Assembly (NCBI RefSeq): GCF_003182485.1
Contig: NZ_QGTX01000001.1
Location: 3,116,001-3,180,000, forward strand
Direction: 5' to 3'
DNA: 64,000 bases
From: Geodermatophilus normandii
Lineage (GTDB): Bacteria; Actinomycetota; Actinomycetes; Mycobacteriales; Geodermatophilaceae
Shown: positions 60,476 to 64,000 of the stretch, piece by piece
Layout: every line of letters begins with the position of its first letter
How positions within the stretch are numbered: position 1 is the first letter of the stretch
Position numbers and translations under genes: made by a program
Notes under the pieces: generated by a model
What the model was told of the DNA's origin: nothing
Database searches by the model: none
Seen by the model: only the letters and a program-made list of their open reading frames with translations

Positions 60476-61018
60476 TCAGCCGGGGCGGACGACGTCGTAG
60501 CGCACGACGGTGAACTCGCCGTTCTGTGCCACCTCGCGGGTCACCAGCTCCACGTGCGTCGGCAGCAGCGGCATCCCGGCGCCCAGGGTGACCGGGGCGA
60601 TCGACACGACGACCTCGTCGAGCAGCCCCGCGTCGGCGAACTGCGCGGCCACCGGCCCGCCCCCGACGATCCAGACGTCGAGGTCCCCGGCGGCGGCGAC
60701 CAGCTCGGCGTGCAGCGCCCGCAGGTCCGCGGGGGAGTCCGCGGCGGTGAACCGGATGTCGCGGCCCTCGTAGGGCCGCAGCGCGCGGTGGGTGAGCACC
60801 CAGGCCGGCTGGTCGTAGCTCCAGTCCGCGCCCTGCCGCTGCACCCACTCGTAGGTCGAGGAGCCCATGACCAGCGAGCCGACGGTCTTCTCGAACGCCT
60901 GGTAGCCCATCGCCCCCTCCGGGTCGGCCTCGCGCGAGAGCAGCCAGTCCAGCGAGTGCCCGGGGCCGGCGATGAAGCCGTCGAGCGTGGTGGCGGTGTA
61001 GTAGACGGTGCGGGTCAT
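60476..61018 (-). CDS. Dihydrofolate-reductase-like protein (RibD C-terminal family)
   Basis: Intact reductase-fold protein of 180 residues: 'VYYTATTLDGFIAGPGHSLD', 'VMGSSTYEWVQRQGADWSY', 'DVWIVGGGPVAAQFADAGLL' (NADPH-binding Gly-rich loop) and 'DEVVVSIAPVTLGAGMPLLP'. NADPH-dependent reduction of an unknown substrate; most relatives are orphan enzymes. It is coupled by ATGA to the AraC regulator upstream. Contrast with the decayed homologue at 25785-26227. Confidence 0.88.
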   Translation of the reverse strand: MTRTVYYTATTLDGFIAGPGHSLDWLLSREADPEGAMGYQAFEKTVGSLVMGSSTYEWVQRQGADWSYDQPAWVLTHRALRPYEGRDIRFTAADSPADLRALHAELVAAAGDLDVWIVGGGPVAAQFADAGLLDEVVVSIAPVTLGAGMPLLPTHVELVTREVAQNGEFTVVRYDVVRPG

Positions 61019-61935
61019 CGTTCCCTCCGGGAGAGCCACTCGATGGGGTCGCCGGTGTCGACCTCGACGCCGGCCTCGCGCAGCCAGTGCCGGGCCAGCA
61101 GCCGGCGGTGCGCGGAGAAGGTGAGGACGTGGGCGACGACGCTGCCGAGGACGAAGCTCTCCGGCGGCTCGCAGAGCGCGTCGACCAGCCGGTCGCCCCA
61201 GGCGCCGCGGCGGCCGATCTCCCGGACGGCGGCCAGCCAGCGCGGCGCGACGGCGTCGTGCCGGTCGAGCAGCGCGGCCGGGTCGTCGGCGCCGCGGACG
61301 GGGGCGTCGCCGCCCTCGAGGGAGGCCACCCACACCTCCGTCGTCCAGACGAGGGTGTCCAGGAGGGCGGCCAGCGTCTCCTCGGCGCCGTCCCAGGGCA
61401 GCACCGACAGGCCCGGCGCCCGCACCCGCCGGTACTCCCCGGCGGGCAGGCCCTTCGCGAGCTCCAGCAGGGCGCGGGTGTCCTCGACGCCGTGGTGCAC
61501 CAGCAGCGCGGTGACCTCGTCACCGCCGCGGCGGGCCGGCTCGTCGGACACCCACAGCGACGAGGGCGGGTGGAAGTGGATGCCGTTGGGCGCGGGCAGC
61601 CAGTGGGCGTCCCGGCTGCCGCCGGGGGCCGTCGAGGAGGGACTGCGGCCGTAGGCGCGGGCGAACGCCCGGCTGAACCCCTCGACCGACTCGTAGCCGG
61701 CGGCGAAGGCGGCGTCGGTGACGCTGGCGCCCTGCCGGAGCTGCCAGGCGGCGCGCTCCAGCACCACCCGGCGGCGCAGCGCGACCGGTGACTCCCCGGC
61801 GCCGCCGGACACCTGCCGGCTGAAGTGGAACGGCGAGGCGTAGGCGTCCCCGGCCATGTCCGAGAGGGTCCGGTTGTCCTCGTCGAGGACGGCGTCGAGC
61901 AGTTCGCGGAGGCGGTCGCGGCCGGGAGGCGTCAC
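61015..61935 (-). CDS. AraC-family regulator with C-terminal DinB-like domain
   Basis: Protein of 306 residues with the AraC DNA-binding domain at the N-terminus ('LSDMAGDAYASPFHFSRQVS', 'SVTDAAFAAGYESVEGFSRA', 'FARAYGRSPS') rather than the C-terminus. The C-terminal ~190 residues ('VEDTRALLELAKGLPAGEYR' to 'ESFVLGSVVAHVLTFSAHRR') resemble a DinB-like helical domain with His and Asp residues that could bind metal. CAGACT ends six bases before the GTG, suggesting a leaderless transcript. It heads an operon with the reductase. Confidence 0.85.
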   Translation of the reverse strand: MTPPGRDRLRELLDAVLDEDNRTLSDMAGDAYASPFHFSRQVSGGAGESPVALRRRVVLERAAWQLRQGASVTDAAFAAGYESVEGFSRAFARAYGRSPSSTAPGGSRDAHWLPAPNGIHFHPPSSLWVSDEPARRGGDEVTALLVHHGVEDTRALLELAKGLPAGEYRRVRAPGLSVLPWDGAEETLAALLDTLVWTTEVWVASLEGGDAPVRGADDPAALLDRHDAVAPRWLAAVREIGRRGAWGDRLVDALCEPPESFVLGSVVAHVLTFSAHRRLLARHWLREAGVEVDTGDPIEWLSRRER

Positions 61936-61987
61936 ACGAGCAGTCTGGCGATCCCGCGGCCTCCCGCGCCCGACCGTTCTTGCGCCG

Positions 61988-62599
61988 TCAGCCGGCCGCC
62001 CACGCGCCCTCCACCGAGGCCCGGCAGCGGCCGGCGTCGTCACCGGCGGCGGTCAGCAGGGCCACGGTCGTGCCGGTGGCCAGGGGCGCGAGGACGTCGG
62101 CGGGCAGCACGCCCTGCACGACCAGGGACACCAGCCCGTGCCCGGCGGCCCAGACCTGGGTGGCCAGCGTGCGCGGGTCGGTGCCGGGGTCCAGCCGGCC
62201 CTCGTCGCGCGCCCGTGCCGCCGCGTCCACCAGCCGGTCGAACGCGGCGTCGGCGGCCGCCTCGTCGGTGAGGTCGGCGCGGGCGTCGAACATCGCACGG
62301 TAGAGCTCCGGGTGCTCCAGCGCGCTGCGGGCGTAGGCCACGCCGAGGGCGGCGAGGTCGTGCACCGCGTCGTCGGTCCGGGGGACCGCCGCCAGCCGGG
62401 CGGCCAGGCGGGTGAAGCCCTCCTGCCGCACGGCGCTCCACAGGCCGGGCATCCCGCCGAAGTGCGTGTAGACGGCCATGGTCGAGGCGCCGGTGCCCTC
62501 CACCAGCGCGCGCAGGGTCACCGGCTCGCGGGCGGCGAGCATCCGGGCCGCCCGCTCGACGAGGAGCAGGCGGACCGCGGGATCGGGTCGTCGGGGCAC
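61988..62599 (-). CDS. TetR-family transcription regulator
   Basis: Repressor of ~203 residues. Helix-turn-helix: 'LRALVEGTGASTMAVYTHFG'; the C-terminal ligand domain ('HPELYRAMFDARADLTDEAA', 'TLATQVWAAGHGLVSLVVQG') is of the TetR_C_WHG type. The GTG follows CACAAT by six bases, so the message is probably leaderless. An inverted repeat lies upstream, facing the divergent ridA gene. Confidence 0.9.
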   Translation of the reverse strand: MPRRPDPAVRLLLVERAARMLAAREPVTLRALVEGTGASTMAVYTHFGGMPGLWSAVRQEGFTRLAARLAAVPRTDDAVHDLAALGVAYARSALEHPELYRAMFDARADLTDEAAADAAFDRLVDAAARARDEGRLDPGTDPRTLATQVWAAGHGLVSLVVQGVLPADVLAPLATGTTVALLTAAGDDAGRCRASVEGAWAAG

Positions 62600-62612
62600 T
62601 GGACCATTGTGC

Positions 62613-62627
62613 CATAGCAACGCTATG
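62613..62627. promoter_or_regulatory. TetR operator between tetR and ridA
   Basis: CATAGCaacGCTATG, a perfect 6-3-6 inverted repeat next to the tetR -10 box (CACAAT, 62600-62611 region) and 33 bases before the ridA ATG. Confidence 0.7.
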
Positions 62628-62659
62628 CTTCAACCCCACCCCACACCGGAGGAGCCGTC

Positions 62660-63067
62660 ATGACCGTCGACCTGATCGACCCGCCCGGCCTGCCCGTCCC
62701 CGGCGTCTACCGCCAGGTGGCCGTCGCCCGCGGCAGCCGCACCGTCTACCTCGCCGGCCAGGTGGCCCGCACCGCCGCGGGCGAGCCCGTCGGGGCCGGC
62801 GACCTCGCGGCGCAGGCCGAGCAGGCGTTCCTCAACGTGGCGACGGCGCTGGAGGCCGCCGGCGGCACGTTCGACGACGTCGCCAAGCTCGTGCTCTACG
62901 TCGTCGACTGGAGTCCCGAGAAGCTGGGGGCGCTCGGCGAGGGGGTGGGCCGGGCCGCGCGACGGCTGGGCCGCGACCTGACCCGGCCGGTCACGCTCCT
63001 CCCGGTGGCCGCGCTCGCCGAGCCGGACCTGCTCATCGAGGTCGACGCCACCGCGGTCCTGGACTGA
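62660..63067 (+). CDS. ridA: RidA/YjgF-family enamine/imine deaminase
   Basis: Small trimeric protein of 135 residues: 'PGVYRQVAVARGSRTVYLAG', 'GDLAAQAEQAFLNVATALEA' and the catalytic Arg region 'TRPVTLLPVAALAEPDLLIE'. Detoxifies reactive enamines/imines released by PLP enzymes. ATG with GGAGG upstream. Divergent from a TetR gene with an operator between, so its expression is probably induced by a small molecule. No close metabolic partner follows. Confidence 0.92.
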   Translation: MTVDLIDPPGLPVPGVYRQVAVARGSRTVYLAGQVARTAAGEPVGAGDLAAQAEQAFLNVATALEAAGGTFDDVAKLVLYVVDWSPEKLGALGEGVGRAARRLGRDLTRPVTLLPVAALAEPDLLIEVDATAVLD

Positions 63068-63206
63068 CCGTCACCGGCACGGGTGCGTGTCGGTGGTGCG
63101 CGACCGGGTAGGACGGTCCGGCGCGGCCGGCCGGACGGCGACCGCGCCCCCGGCGGGGCGGGACCCCGCGCCGGGCGCCCGCTGCACCACCGGAAGAGGC
63201 TCCCCC

Positions 63207-64000
63207 GTGCCGCCACGCGCATCGACCGACGCCGCCCCGAGCTCGCTGCAGGCGCAGTCGGCCGCCGAGGAGTACCGCCCCGACCCAAAGCGGTGGAGCG
63301 CGCTGTCGGTCACCCTCGTCGTCGGCTTCATGAGCCTGCTCGACGTCAGCATCGTGTCGGTGGCGCTGCCCTCCCTGCAGCGCGACCTCGGCGCCACCCC
63401 GGCGACCGTGCAGTGGGTGGTGTCGGGCTACGCGCTCACCTTCGGGCTGATGCTGGTGCCCGCGGGCCGGCTCGGTGACGCCTTCGGCCGGCGGCGGCTG
63501 TTCCTCCTCGGGCTGGCCGGCTTCGTGCTCTCCAGCGCCGCGGCGGGGGCAGCGCCGTCGGTGGCCTGGCTCGTCGCCGCGCGGCTGGTGCAGGGGCTGG
63601 CCGCCGGGTGCCTGGCGCCGCAGAACTCCGCGCTGATCCAGCAGCTGTTCCGCGGCGGCGAGCGCGGGCGGGCGTTCGGGCTCTTCGGCGCCACCGTCGG
63701 CATCTCGACCGCCGTCGGCCCCGTCGTCGGCGGCGCGATCCTCGGTCTCGCCGACGGTCCCGGCGGCTGGCGGTGGCTGTTCTACGTCAACGTGCCGATC
63801 GGCGTCGTGGCGTTCCTCCTCGCCCTGCGGCTGCTGCCCCGCGGCGGGGCGGCGGGCGCGGGCGGATCGACGTCGTCGGGGTGCTGCTGCTCGGCGCCGG
63901 CGCCCTGGCCGTGCTCTTCCCGCTGGTGCAGGCGGAGTCCGGCGGGCTGGCGCAGCTGTGGTGGCTGTTCGTCGTCGGCGCGGTCCTGATCGGGGTCTTC
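63207..64000 (+). pseudogene. MFS transporter of the 14-helix DHA2 family, truncated by window end and broken by one missing G
   Basis: N-terminal ~265 residues of a drug:H+ antiporter. TM1 'GFMSLLDVSIVSVALPSLQR' has the Asp of DHA2 exporters, the A-motif is 'PAGRLGDAFGRRRLFLLG', and the C-motif 'STAVGPVVGGAILGLADG'. Close to the edge the frame changes; adding one G to the G4 run at 63846-63849 gives '...GGGGGRGRIDVVGVLLLG', the normal continuation. Probably intact in the organism. The GTG start has AGAGG upstream. Confidence 0.85.

Noticed and set aside
1-64000. tRNA, rRNA or riboswitch genes
   Set aside because: I looked for cloverleaf-like conserved arms and rRNA segments by eye and saw none; a covariance-model scan would be needed to exclude small RNAs.

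Overview
The window is bacterial DNA of very high GC content, with G or C at almost every third codon position, many GTG starts, frequent GTGA/ATGA stop-start overlaps, leaderless-looking starts 6-7 bases after a TANNNT box, and hairpin terminators without T-runs. Together with the actinobacterial protein families present (DUF222/13E12 HNH nuclease, GAF-ANTAR and MEDS-STAS regulators, SARP/BTAD ATPase regulators, an MftD-like oxidase), this points to a high-GC actinomycete. Geodermatophilaceae (Blastococcus, Geodermatophilus, Modestobacter) is my best guess from protein style alone.

Layout. 1-7.8 kb: end of an aldehyde dehydrogenase; a 5-oxoprolinase operon (NRAMP-like transporter, pxpA, pxpB, pxpC); a divergent EamA exporter/MarR pair with a clear operator; an APC amino-acid permease. 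7.9-11.8 kb: an IS481-family element sitting exactly in the stop codon of pdxY, the last gene of a rhodopsin-blh-pdxY operon, i.e. a light-driven proton pump plus its retinal-forming enzyme. 11.9-17.1 kb: holin-like membrane protein; a molybdopterin oxidoreductase without its usual N-terminal Fe-S cysteines, overlapping a small helical partner; a membrane-anchored His-rich repeat protein; a CoiA-like nuclease. 17.1-26.2 kb: four glycosyltransferases, a cysteine dioxygenase-rhodanese pair behind a cysteine-containing leader peptide, a beta-propeller protein, a sulfotransferase and a decayed reductase. 26.3-34.7 kb: HNH nuclease, SSADH-type aldehyde dehydrogenase, a stress-signalling set (GAF-ANTAR, MEDS-STAS, damaged ATPase-like gene), PAS-GGDEF protein, MscL with a zinc ribbon. 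34.7-41.7 kb: three alpha/beta hydrolases, SMP-30 lactonase, Na+/H+ antiporter, luciferase-like monooxygenase. 41.7-50.0 kb: a tandem duplication of a two-gene module, hemerythrin plus a giant SARP-type ATPase regulator. 50.1-64 kb: MftD-like oxidase, HxlR regulator, dienelactone hydrolase, CoA-transferase, crotonase, LacI/MFS pair, thiolase, thioesterase, YceI protein, an 8-bp tandem repeat, reductase plus AraC regulator, TetR/RidA pair, and the start of an MFS transporter.

A cross-cutting observation is that at least eight genes are broken by what is always a single missing base, and each reading frame is restored by adding one G or C to a G/C run. This looks more like homopolymer undercalling in the assembly than biology, so the genes should be read as probably intact in the organism. 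Three others (a dihydrofolate-reductase-like gene with an internal deletion, a GNAT C-terminal remnant, an ATPase-like gene with several shifts) look damaged in a different way.

The most interesting candidates for new biology are the duplicated hemerythrin/SARP module with a 22-bp operator and a conserved box 20 bp before both hemerythrin starts, the cysteine-less Mo enzyme and its partner, the MftD-like gene with no other mycofactocin gene nearby and with a 19-bp perfect palindrome, and the leader peptide ahead of cysteine dioxygenase. All functional statements come from reading motifs by eye; no database search was possible.
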